A stretch of 64,000 bases of DNA from Aradus depressus (lineage: Eukaryota; Arthropoda; Insecta; Hemiptera; Aradidae): contig OY759216.1 of assembly GCA_963662175.1 (NCBI GenBank), positions 42,859,087 through 42,923,086 of the forward strand. Direction: 5' to 3'. A model generated the notes under the pieces. That model ran no database searches. It saw only the letters and a list, made by a program, of their open reading frames with translations, and had not been told where the DNA came from. A program made the translations under genes and the position numbers. Positions 33,661 through 43,682 of the stretch are shown one piece after another; position 1 is the first letter of the stretch, and each line of letters begins with the position of its first letter.

Positions 33661-33774
33661 ACCGTAGGTTTTTTTTATTTGGGAGGCGTTAAAACCTTGA
33701 GCACACCGTCCTTGACATGAGACGTTAAGGGATGGTCCCGAGCCTGTACAATGTCAGCTACTCGTTAAAGTACC
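33661..33774 (+). mobile_element. SINE1 body fragment, in the right arm of the inverted repeat
   Basis: GGATGGTCCCGAGCCTGTAC with the same private changes as the 30881-31115 copy (GACATGAGACGTTAAGGGAT), so the two derive from one duplication, not from two insertions. Confidence 0.7.
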
Positions 33775-34007
33775 TTTATAATAATATCGCCGGTAGTCAT
33801 TTTGTAAATAGTTTTGCCCTGTAAAGAATGACATCTTGTATGTTCAGACACGTTCAATGGAATCGTCGGCAACTATTGCAGAAAATTAAACAATGGGAAA
33901 GGTTGAAGTCCTGGAATTGGGCTGTGTTTACCCCCTCCATCTCGTCGATCCTTTGAGTCTTGTCTTTTCTTACAAAAACTAATGACAGCTTATAGTATAT
34001 TTTTTTT

Positions 34008-35115
34008 TTTTTACTTACCCAGTTAAGGGAAATTATGTAATCGGTCATAAATTCGATGTTGATTTCACCAGATTTTCATTTTTTCCGTTCCCCTGATTTC
34101 CCATTCCATGAAATGAAAGAACAATTTCCTAGCTTTCAGTGTGTCTGTGGACGCGGTAACTCCCAATAGAATGAAAATAACGACATGTAATTTTATATGG
34201 GCTATTCTACTTTTCGATGCCTAAATCCTAGAGTATATTCAGATAAAAAATATAAAATTAAAATTAAAAACTTTGGTGATGTGAGTGGTTTGTAGATGTA
34301 GGGAATATAATACCATAATGTGTGCTAATGCTAGCAGCCAAGTTTTACCGTGCATTTTTGCATTAACTTGTTTATTTAAGTTTATAAGAGGAAAAAATGG
34401 AAAAATAAAACCACTGCCTTACTGAATTTTGAACATATTTTTTTATTTAAAGAAAAATCAAAATGAGATCAATTCTCGTAATTATTCTGTAACTTAATGT
34501 TAAATATTACCTGTTTAAGTCAAATCACAACAAATATCAGAACAATTGTACTTTTTTTTAATAAGAACAGTCCCTGCGTTACCGAAACTAAGCTTAAGAA
34601 CAATAACATTTAAATACAGTTATTAAAACTTGGTATTTATAGAAATACGTAGATTTCTGTTATTATTACAGGTACCTACCAAGTATAATATTTTTTTAGT
34701 AAAAATAGCCCAGTTATTATACAAAACATTAACCTGATTAAGGGGACAACAAAGTAACGCAGTTGTAACATTAGTAACACAGTAGTCTTTGTATCACATG
34801 TTATGTCCTTTATGTCAACTGAGTTACCCTAAATATGAGAATAATTATTACGATTACATTAAAAACAAAGTTTCGTAGGGATACTTCAACCAGTATAAAA
34901 TAGCAACATAACGTAGTTTACCATAAATTAAATATTTGTGTTTATGAGAGAATGTAGTTTAAAAGAGACCAACTTTTAGGCACTAAAAAGTAGAATGGCC
35001 CATATGCATATCCAGTATCCCATGAGGACATCTATTTATTTTCAGTTAAATCTACCAAAAGCAAGGGGAAATCAGGGGAAAGGAGGGCTTAACTAACAAA
35101 ACCTAATATCTGCTG
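34008..35115 (-). repeat. Repeat A interrupted by a TIR element
   Basis: 34008-34198 has the terminal block (CTTACCCAGTTAAGG, GGTCATAAATTCGATG) and 35002-35115 the next unit (TTATTTTCAGTTAAATCTAC). The insertion at 34199-35001 lies between. Confidence 0.7.
34199..35001. mobile_element. Non-autonomous TIR element, about 803 bp, inserted in repeat A
   Basis: GGGCTATTCTACTTTTCGAT at the left pairs with AAAAAGTAGAATGGCCC at the right, about 28 bp with a few mismatches. ATAT lies on both outer sides (34195-34198, 35002-35005), a possible 4-bp target duplication. AT-rich, no coding frame. Confidence 0.7.
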
Positions 35116-35576
35116 ATGTACTACGAATATTTCCCGGATGCACAGTAATATTGAAAGAACCTTCAAATTATTTATTAAAATGAAGATGTGTTTCACTTTA
35201 TTGCCGTATCTTAAAAGAATTTCGTCTCATCTATTTTAGTAAAGCAGAGTTAAGCTATGTTCAGTTTATTGAATATGTAATGGACGAAATTACAAAACTT
35301 TAATTAACTATTGCAAAGCCGCCTGGAATTATAGATTTGAGCTGGTTTCAGAATTTAATTATTAATAATATATAAACAGCAAGGTTTTTTTTTATTCTTA
35401 TTTTTGTTAGTTTTTTTAAAGGATCATTTAAATTAATTTTGTAAATTACTGCATTTGTATTTGAATTATTTTATTTTTATTTTGTCACTTTTACATATGT
35501 GTGAGTAGAAATAGAAGAGATAACCCCTCAGACGGTCAATTTGACCATGAGTATTGTCTGTCAATATTATTATTAT
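35116..35576. other. Unassigned AT-rich sequence
   Basis: Nothing recognised upstream of the SINE1 copy. Confidence 0.5.
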
Positions 35577-35925
35577 GAGGGCGCCGGTAGCTCAGTGGTA
35601 TGCGTGCTTGACTTCTGAGCTCAAGGTCGTGGGTTCGTAGCCCGACCGAGGCCCTTAGTTTATTTTATCTGGGAGGTAAAATAAACTTAAGCACGCCGTC
35701 CTTTGGATGGGACGTTAAGCGATGGTCCCGAGCCTGTACGATGTCAGGTACTCGTTAAAGATCCCTACCCTAGATGAATAAAAATTTAGGGTAGGCAAAA
35801 TTTAGGACTCTCACAGTAGAATCGGGCTCATGTCCACCAGAGTGACGAAAGAGCGCTCTGGTAGTAGGCGATATGACCTCGTAGTTAAAGCCCGGGCATG
35901 AGTCATAAAACCTAACCTAACCTAT
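35577..35925 (+). mobile_element. SINE1, full length
   Basis: GGGCGCCGGTAGCTCAGTGG head, GGTTCGTAGCCC B box, intact body, CCTAACCTA tail. TATTATTA-type flanks on both sides fit a short target duplication but are low complexity. Confidence 0.88.
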
Positions 35926-36349
35926 TATTAATGTACATTTGTAAAAAAGAAAAAGAAATAAAGACTATTATTATTACTACAAAAATTTCCTACACCAAAC
36001 CGAATAATATAAGATATATAAAGAATAAGTTATTTAGGTTAAAAGTCCAATTTTCGAATCTTACAGCATGATGAAATCCTTACATTGTATATCTATCTAT
36101 TCAGTTATTTTAACTTGTGATTTGTTACCAGATTTAAAAATACCAGTGATAAGTAATGCCCTGTTGTTTTCAATTTACTAAACTGTAGATTTCATGTTAT
36201 TTTTGTGTATTTAATACCCCGACAGGAGTATAAAGCGGTGCCAAGCCAAATGCAGCTGTTCCCTAGGAGACATGCACACGCAAATCTTATTTCGTAACTA
36301 TTTTATTTATTTGGCTTTGTATTCTTTAAATTACATTATTTATCAAATG

Positions 36350-36705
36350 TATTTTACTTCCTCAGATATACGAAGTATATCAGATGTTATGTAATCTGTT
36401 AGAAATTCAATTCACTTTGAGTGTGTCTGTGAACGACACGAAATTTTAAATGTGAAATATTTAGTGTGACTGAAAAAACACCTACTATTTTCAGCCAAAT
36501 TGCCAGAGGTAAAGGGAGATTAGGGGAGATGGCTCCACTCAAAAAAACCTAATAACTTCAATAATGAATCTATCGACACAAAATTTAGTATGATTCTAAA
36601 ACCTCTATACAAGTCAACTATTGATCTTTGCCTCAACCGTTTTGTAAGGACAGCGAAAAATTAATTCGTTCTGGGAAACTACATTGCCGGTGATTAGTTG
36701 ACGAT
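36350..36705 (-). repeat. Repeat A, short complete copy with two units
   Basis: From TTTTACTTCCTCAGATATAC to CATTGCCGGTGATTAGTTGA, only about 355 bp: both ends are present with fewer internal units. Confidence 0.75.
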
Positions 36706-36819
36706 TTTATTGTTATATACGCGAGAAATCGTCAGTGGATAAACCTCCAATCTACCAATTTGGTTGAAAATAATAGGTGTTTTTCCAATTACAATAAATT
36801 TCATGTTTTTTTTTGTTTT

Positions 36820-36940
36820 TATTTTTTTTTCCGGCCGATACGAGCCAAGAAGAACCAAAGGGACACAGTCCAGGCCCCCCGAGGACCCAGTGAGCCATCC
36901 GAAGAGGCCTGGAGACGGCACCACCGGATCACTCTATAAA
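36820..36940 (+). repeat. GC-rich segment related to the unit at 63130
   Basis: GAGCCAAGAAGAACCAAAGG and GGAGACGGCACCACCGGATC resemble the unit and closing segment of 63130-63585. Both are preceded by a T-run. It looks like an unexpanded copy of the same dispersed module. Confidence 0.45.
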
Positions 36941-38084
36941 CTTTACAATGACTAATTTGATATAATATATATAAATGTATTTTTTATTGGAATTGTTATT
37001 CTAATGTCATTCTTGTGGTTACATTTAAATTATTTTTTATATTATTGGTATTTATGTTGTCACCATATATATGATTGTATCCCTTGTCCCAGAATCCCCT
37101 ATATCCCACCAAATATATTACATACAATGCTACACTAACTCTAAGGGGAAATTAATAATTAATATTATAAAAATATATCGGGACATATAACATTATATTC
37201 ATGGGACAAATAATCTGGATCTATTATTATAGGCTATTATACTATAAAGTAGGAATTTAATAAATAATATATACATTTAGTTATATATATGGCGACATGT
37301 AGCGTAGAATTAAGATCATATAATGTATAATATTATAAAGGTATAGATCACCTGATGAAATGCCAAATGATGTAATATAGAACATTTAGATCCAGATGGA
37401 ATAAATAGGCTTTATAGAACTAATGGACCAAATCGATCCCTTGTCTAGAGCTTAGTTTTACCAAAATACATATTATAAGGCGATATAAGTTTTGTAAAAT
37501 AAAGTTAAAGATATATTTTTTATATATGTGATATTAATTTAGATATAGAATAAACCCGTTGTAAATACCTTATATATGGAAATATCCAATTTTCTATAAT
37601 AGAAGATTCCAGAAAGCATAAAACACCGTAGAGCGAGACACACTCACTTTTTGCACTAGGACACTGACTTGTATTTGTATTATTAATCTCTTGTCTTCAA
37701 CTTTTCATTGTGGGTCTATTATATTATAGTTCATTAATTGTATCTAGTTATTTCACTTATATCTGCCGAGCCGTGCCTGGACCCCAATTGTAAGTACAAT
37801 ATATATTTATCTGTTTCTCTTGTGTCTCTTTTATTACGATACCACTACCCTTTTTAGATATTCACTTCCACTGCGTATACCCTTGATAATTTCCAAATAA
37901 TCCTAATTAATTGGTAGCAATCATAATAATGTAGTAATGAGGACTTGCATAAGATTCATCCTCTTATGTGAAAACATGAATAGCCAGGGAGATGTCTGTG
38001 GGAGTAAAAAGTCCCTGGTTCCCTATCTGTCTGTACAGAAGATGTCTGTCTTTGGAGGTGAGGGAGCAGCCTAGGAGGACATGG
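36941..38084. other. Unassigned, very AT-rich, about 1.1 kb
   Basis: Many TATATA and ATTATAAA words; no coding frame and no copy of the named repeats. Confidence 0.45.
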
Positions 38085-38275
38085 AAATTTCATGTTGATA
38101 GATTCGTTACATAGATAGTTATTGAGGTTTTTATGTTTAAGCCCCTTCCTCCGAATCCCCCCCCCTCTTTGGCCAATTTGGATGAAGATCAATAGACCCT
38201 TATGAAGTGCTCGATACGCATATACAATTCTCTCGGGGGTTACCGTTTCCACGGTAGACACCCAGTCACACTGAT
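38085..38275 (+). repeat. Repeat A, internal fragment
   Basis: AAATTTCATGTTGATAGATT, one unit, ending TCTCTCGGGGGTTACCG. Confidence 0.6.
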
Positions 38276-38487
38276 ACGACAGGGAATTGTTCTTTCATTT
38301 CATTGAAGGGGGAATTCCGGTGAAAACTCAAGGTCGTGTAGTTGGAAAAGTAATAGAGTAGAGTTTTCTTTACTTGGGTTTTCTTTACTCTTTACCCAAG
38401 TAAGAGAATCTTTGAAGAGTAGGATATTCAAATGACATCAACATTGAGAAAGAACCCCTAGATCAGTATGATATTCAAATAGTTTCA

Positions 38488-38530
38488 AGTTATAAAAGCC
38501 CACTCTCTGATAAACTGCACTGAGCCAGCC
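38488..38530 (+). promoter_or_regulatory. Possible TATA-type promoter (weak)
   Basis: TATAAAAG at about 38493 is followed 25-30 bases later by GCACTGAGCC, an Inr-like spacing. No convincing coding exon follows, so it could be an LTR/element promoter or chance. Confidence 0.2.
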
Positions 38531-38782
38531 GAGTATTACAGTTAATCATTGCCCTCACTCATAACTTAAAGAGTTATCACAAGCATGCGGGGATAACAGC
38601 TACCGGACAACACTAATGATAAATCATATTGTGAAATATGTTTCTGCTCCTGCGGGTTCTACAACAACCCGGTATGTTTAAACTGACAGGGAATTTTTCA
38701 TAAATTATCGGATTGCAGATTGTAACGAAACTTGGTAAGGCGAATCTTGACAGACAATTAATCAATAAGTAATACATATATT

Positions 38783-38965
38783 ATAATTCATGCCCGGGCT
38801 TTTAACTACGAGGTCATATCGTCTATCACCAAAGCGCTCGTTCGTCACTCAGGTGGACATGAGCCCGACTCTACTATGGTATTCCTAAATCTTTATTCAA
38901 AGGGTAGGGGGTCTTTAACGAGTACATGACATCGTACAGGCTCGGGACCATCACTTAAATCGCAA
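38783..38965 (-). mobile_element. SINE1 3' half
   Basis: TTCATGCCCGGGCTTTTAAC to GTACAGGCTCGGGACCATC. The tRNA head is absent. Confidence 0.7.
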
Positions 38966-39414
38966 CTTTTTTTTCCCCGACTTTTAGTTCCGCTAACTTT
39001 TTTATTATCTCTTTTAAGTTTATTTGATCAGCAATTAGAGGTAATAAACAAGTCAATGCATGCATGATATTCCTTCTTGTTTCTGTTTAAACAAGTTCAT
39101 GCACCGCCCTGAGTATTGCTCTATGCAGAGCGCGGCATAGATATCTAATAAATATCTCCTTCTTGTTATTTTAGTAACCATGGCGCTCTTTTATGGTTTT
39201 TTTCTTCAGAATTAAGGATTACAAATATTTTTTTAGCTTTTAAGTAAAAACAGTGAATACGAAATGTAAATTGCAAGGTGATTTAGCCAAAGAAAAAATT
39301 GGGAAATATAAATTTCGATTAATTGGGTATTTAACTTATCAATATTTTGTCACATTCACAGCCAAAATGCCGCCCCTAGAGCGGACCCTACTGCCCTTAT
39401 ACTTAATATAACTG

Positions 39415-39487
39415 GAGAAATAAAATCAGTAAGTGTCGTCCTTATGTCGCTCTGAATCCACATATAGAGTTTTATGTCAATACATTC
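39415..39487 (+). repeat. Repeat A, internal fragment
   Basis: AAGTGTCGTCCTTATGTCGC and TATGTCAATACATTC, cut by the A tail of SINE2. Confidence 0.6.
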
Positions 39488-39695
39488 TTTTTTTTTTTTT
39501 GCCCTTATGTACGATGCATATTAGCCATAACTCTTACAATGGTGTTTTACCTAATTATTTACGACATCCATGGCCCCGGGAGGGAGTTCTATCTACGAAA
39601 TAAAACTCACTCCCGGACGGGATTCGAACCCGCAAACCATAGTGAGACCAAGCGATCAGAGCCCTACGCTCTAGCCCGCACGGCCACCATGGCTC
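39487..39695 (-). mobile_element. SINE2 copy, tRNA-derived
   Basis: On the minus strand this has the same tRNA-like head (GGTTTGCGGGTTCGAATCCC) and body as 1535-1742; the T-run at 39487-39500 is its A tail. It sits at the broken end of a repeat A fragment. Confidence 0.8.
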
Positions 39696-40059
39696 CTACA
39701 TCCATTCCATTGGGTGTTATTCCATTGTTAGTCCATTGTTTCAGTGGTTAACGGTTAAGTGACAGACGATGCCTCCTGGTGCAGGATGTCTCCACTCCAG
39801 GCGTAAGTAAGGTCGATATATAGCCTGGAGCAGGCTGCTAGAATCAACAAGTGATACTGAAGACATGTTTTCTGGATTGACACCAGCCGGCTTTTTTCAC
39901 CACGACAGAGCCACTGTCAACACAACGTTTTGTAAGGAATCCTGGCCTAACTATTTTTTGTCGTAGTAAACATACTTATAATATCAGAAACATCTGTCTG
40001 CCCTCGAAGGGCCTCAGTCGTATAAAACATATCGAATTCCAAAGGGTTATTTCACTGTA
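39696..40059. other. Unassigned
   Basis: GC near average, no signature recognised. Confidence 0.4.
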
Positions 40060-40382
40060 ATTTTACTTCTCCATGTTTCCGAAACCCTGATTCCAAAAAT
40101 GAAAAAAAGTCTGTCTGTGGGTCTATGAACGCAATAACTCCCGATAGAATGAATGTATTAACTTTTCGCGTGATCAGTCGATAGGGGATCAGAGAAGGGG
40201 GCTCGACTCACCCTAAGAACAGTCTATGTAATGAACATATCTACACAAAATTTAGTGTGAGAATTTATAAGCCACGATGTAAGTCAGATAATGAGTTTTA
40301 GCAGTCAATTGGGTTTGGAGAGAGAGCGAAAAAGTAACTAAAAAATTCATGCTTGGCAACAACATTGGCGGTGACTTTTTTT
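40060..40382 (-). repeat. Repeat A, near complete, minus strand
   Basis: TTTACTTCTCCATGTTTCCG, CAATAACTCCCGATAGAATG, then CAACATTGGCGGTGAC at the other end; the terminal hairpin is mostly deleted. Confidence 0.65.
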
Positions 40383-40811
40383 AGTTTTGGAAGTGAAAAG
40401 GAAAGAAATTCCCACTATAATTAAGCGAATAAAAGAGTTGGTAGGAACAGCAGAGAACTATTGGTGGTACAAACGGCAGGGAACTATGATGGTACGAACG
40501 GCAGGGAATGAAATGCAGTATAATACATTTCTTAGACTGTCTTAATGGGAAGGCCGTACAAGACGGAGCCTGGCCGAGTGGAGTGGAAAGGCAATTTTAC
40601 CGATCGAATACAAAATAAATAGCCGAAGGGAGGTTTGGCATGCTGAAAGATTGCTTGAAAGAGAATTCGATCGGAATAAATGACTTTCGGGTCCGCCCAA
40701 TTCCGTCTAGCTTGGCCATCCCATCCCATAAGCAACCCTTGGCAAATTTCTCGTTCGTGTGACCTCGGAGCTGCTCGACGGCACTCGGCTTAGTATTTTT
40801 TCACTTATAGT
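40383..40811. other. Unassigned
   Basis: A direct repeat GGTACAAACGGCAGGGAA / GGTACGAACGGCAGGGAA near 40467 and 40491. The 67-codon minus frame at 40532-40735 is not recognised. Confidence 0.4.
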
Positions 40812-41098
40812 TCCATTTTACTTCCCCAGATGAGTTTTCAACAGAATTTCATATTTTATTACCTCCTATACCAAAAAAAAAAAAAAAAAAAAAAAAGTAT
40901 GCTTGTGTGTCTGTGACGCTATAACTCTCGATAGAATAAATGAAAAAAACGAAATGACACCTGTTCGTTTTCAGCCAAAGAAAATGGAGGGATTAGGGAG
41001 GAGGTTTAACACAGAAACTCTAATAACCGCCAATGTAATAAATGTACCGACAAAAAATTTGAAGATTCAGAAGCTTCGCTGATTCACCGATGACGTTT
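40812..41098 (-). repeat. Repeat A, shortened, minus strand
   Basis: TTTACTTCCCCAGATGAG to GATTCACCGATGACG, with a pure A-run of about 25 bases at 40873-40897 in the place where other copies carry a T/A-rich run. Confidence 0.7.
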
Positions 41099-41761
41099 TT
41101 GTCTATATTGTAGTCTTTCAATCTGTTCTGAGTGTAAGAGCCATGGCTGCTACATAACTTTATATATCTCAATTTATTTATGTAATTTAAATTATTCTCA
41201 GAGGACATCGATTCCAGAATTTAATTTGTTTTCATTCAACTACGATATATTGCCATCATAGCAAGAAGGTGAAGTGAGACATTCGTACAAATATTCTACA
41301 GGAGTCTTCCAGTTGTCATCATGGCTAGAAGCTGGTTAGAGAGCATTCGTACAGATATACTGACAGGAGCCTCTAGGAAGAAGACTGGAGAAAGCGTGCT
41401 GAGACTTTGACGATTATCAATACAGGAGGGGGATGGGATGGGACGGTCGCCATGACAACAAGGAGGTGGCTCAGGTGAGGTCGACGGGGGCTTTCACCTC
41501 TTTTCGAACATCATCACTCCTATCCCCCCCCACCCCCATCACATAAAATTAAATGGATCGTCTACAATATCGCCGCCAGTATCTGTTCAGGTTAAAAATT
41601 ATACTGCAAAAAATTATTTAAAATTATTTTATTTATTGGTTGAATAAAGTACTCAGAAACCAGAAGTTGGTAACTGAATATGATATGGGATGAAAAGTAA
41701 ATTGTTAAAGAAAGAAATTGTCTCCCCAAAGTCTACTATCATGATTAATATTTTCTATTAT
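41099..41761. other. Unassigned
   Basis: Two diverged copies of an approximately 65-bp segment (CATTCGTACAAATATTCTAC / CATTCGTACAGATATACTGA) at about 41280 and 41345. Nothing else recognised. Confidence 0.4.
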
Positions 41762-41948
41762 TTTTCTCAAAGGTGAAAAAACCTAGAGCACGCCGTCCTC
41801 CGGATGAGACATTAAGTAATGGTCCGGAGCCTGTGCGATGTTAGGTACTCGGAGAGTCGGGCTCATGTTCACCAGAGCCCCGAAAGAGCGCTTTGGTAAT
41901 ACGATATGATCTCGCAGTTAAAGCCCGGGCATGAGTCACAATAACTAC
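41762..41948 (+). mobile_element. SINE1, headless with internal deletion
   Basis: CACGCCGTCCTCCGGATGAG to GCCCGGGCATGAGTCACAAT; the ACCCTAGGTGAATAAA segment is deleted. Tail AATAACTAC. Confidence 0.7.
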
Positions 41949-41977
41949 AATTTTTCTTATTATCTTTATTATTATAT

Positions 41978-42350
41978 GACGGGGTTAGAATCAAAATGGT
42001 CTAAGTGACATTTTTAAAACTTTGAATAAACTGTGCATTAACTGATTAAAAAAATCTATAATTTATCGAAACCGGAAATATTTTGTCTTCTGTTTTTATG
42101 GTGAAAGTTGCTGTAAGCAAACCATAAAATTGAATAAAAAATTTCAAGGTCACTATTGATATGTTTAAGTTAGTTGTTCATGTCACCAAAATGGAATAAG
42201 TGATTTGCCACTAGATCAGCACTGGCTAGGATTTCACTTGTACAACGATCTTCCTGAATAGAACTATCATTTTTGTACCCGATTATGCACTTAGCGAAAA
42301 AGTTTCAAAAATGTCACTTGGGCCATTTTGATCCAAAATCTGATCCTACC
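41978..42350 (+). mobile_element. MITE-like element, copy 1
   Basis: The left end ATCAAAATGGTCTAAGTGAC and the right end GTCACTTGGGCCATTTTGAT are inverted repeats. The body (CCATAAAATTGAATAAA, CAGCACTGGCTAGGATTTCA) recurs inverted at 58661-59030. Confidence 0.75.
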
Positions 42351-43151
42351 ATGAAAAATATAAGAATAAGAATTGTTTTAATATTCAAAACAAAAATCTA
42401 GTTAATAATAGAATATGATAGGGAATGACAAATAAATTAAATAGTCATCATTCATCTTCGATGTACTTCCCCAGTGCGAATTATCGACAATGCTTTCATT
42501 CTCTCTCTTCAAAACTAATCGACAATTTGGGCTAGAAAACAGTAGTTACTTACACAGGGACGAAATATTACATGGGCGTGAGTAGATTTTTTTTAGTTGA
42601 ACGTCCTTCCTCTCATTCTGCCCTCCCCTTCGGCCGATTTCTCTCAAAATTAATTCCTATCGTCCTTATAGGGATTTGAATTTAAACACTCAATGCCGTT
42701 TCATTAGTTACAATTGAGGTGCTCATAACAAAAACAGCCCTTGTCAATTTTTTGCGTTTTTGAGATTTCAGCGCATTCTTGTAGTAGAAGATGGTACTAA
42801 TAACCCTGTTAATAGAGTGCAAATAAGAACGGCCCCTATCTAGAGTTACAAACCAGGGAAATTGAACCGGTTCTGCAAAAACAACCTATGTCAACTGACA
42901 AGGGCATTTTTTGATGGAAATAATGGATTTATTAATAAACTAGCTGAGCCCGCGCGCGCTCCGCTGCGCATTTTGTCGTTTAAAAATTTAGTTCGTCTTC
43001 GTAGAAGTTGCAAGTGTACCCGACAGTCATCCTGCCAAGTAAGATATTCCTGTTTTTCAAATTATTGAAAGACACGCGAGCAGAACGGCTGCTTCACGGC
43101 TACTACTCGAAATCTGTGACAAAGATAATGTAAGGAAATTGTAGTTGTGTA

Positions 43152-43424
43152 ATGAACGTTATTGCAGAAACTGTTCATGAATCACCTTGGATTATAAACA
43201 ACTTGTATCAGTTCATTAATGATGAGAACAATTTATTGTCCGTACCGTTAAAAAAAAAATTTACTTTACACACAGTGAAATATGAAAACCTATACGATCA
43301 AAATAATTTTCATACTTGCATAACAAAAAATGACGAAAAAGTAAGAAGAAATTCGGAAGTCTTTCTCTATGGAGAGTGTGTGCAATATCACGTTCTGGGC
43401 AACTTGTATGTAATAAGCAATTAA
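43152..43424 (+). CDS. Small open frame inside the Helitron 3' region, opposite strand (doubtful)
   Basis: A 90-codon open frame (starts MNVIAETVHESPW) lies between the RepHel stop and the Helitron 3' end, on the opposite strand. I do not recognise the protein. It has no clear signal peptide, membrane segment or zinc motif. It could be a remnant captured by the Helitron, which these elements often do, or just chance in AT-rich DNA. Conservation in other copies of the same Helitron would decide. Confidence 0.2.
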   Translation: MNVIAETVHESPWIINNLYQFINDENNLLSVPLKKKFTLHTVKYENLYDQNNFHTCITKNDEKVRRNSEVFLYGECVQYHVLGNLYVISN

Positions 43425-43682
43425 CTTACTAATAACTTACTCAGAACTAACTTTATTGAAGAGGAACTTTATTAAAGAACACCTTGTTAAGACATTGCAC
43501 ATAATATCGAAACAAACGTCAGCCTAACAAAATGGAAGTCACAGCGCATGATTTAATTGTGTATTGCACTCACGTTTCTCAAGATGAATAAATGCCTATA
43601 ACGTTATTAAAAGTTTAACGTTATGAAATAAAGAAATAAATAATATTGGCTGTCAACGGTAATGTCATTCGAATGAGTAAAG

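Larger units (their letters stand above)
31004..33774. repeat. Large inverted repeat: arms of about 150 bp around 2.5 kb
   Basis: 31004-31149 and 33620-33774 are reverse complements with about 90% identity by eye. Each arm has part of a SINE1 and the adjoining text ACCAAAACTGCTATTTTTCT. Since the arms cross the SINE boundary and share private changes, they arose by inverted duplication or are long TIRs of a bigger element. The 150-bp array lies inside. Confidence 0.75.
38276..39414. other. Unassigned with a SINE1 3' half
   Basis: Includes the weak TATA site at 38493 and the SINE1 remnant at 38783-38965. No gene recognised. Confidence 0.4.
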
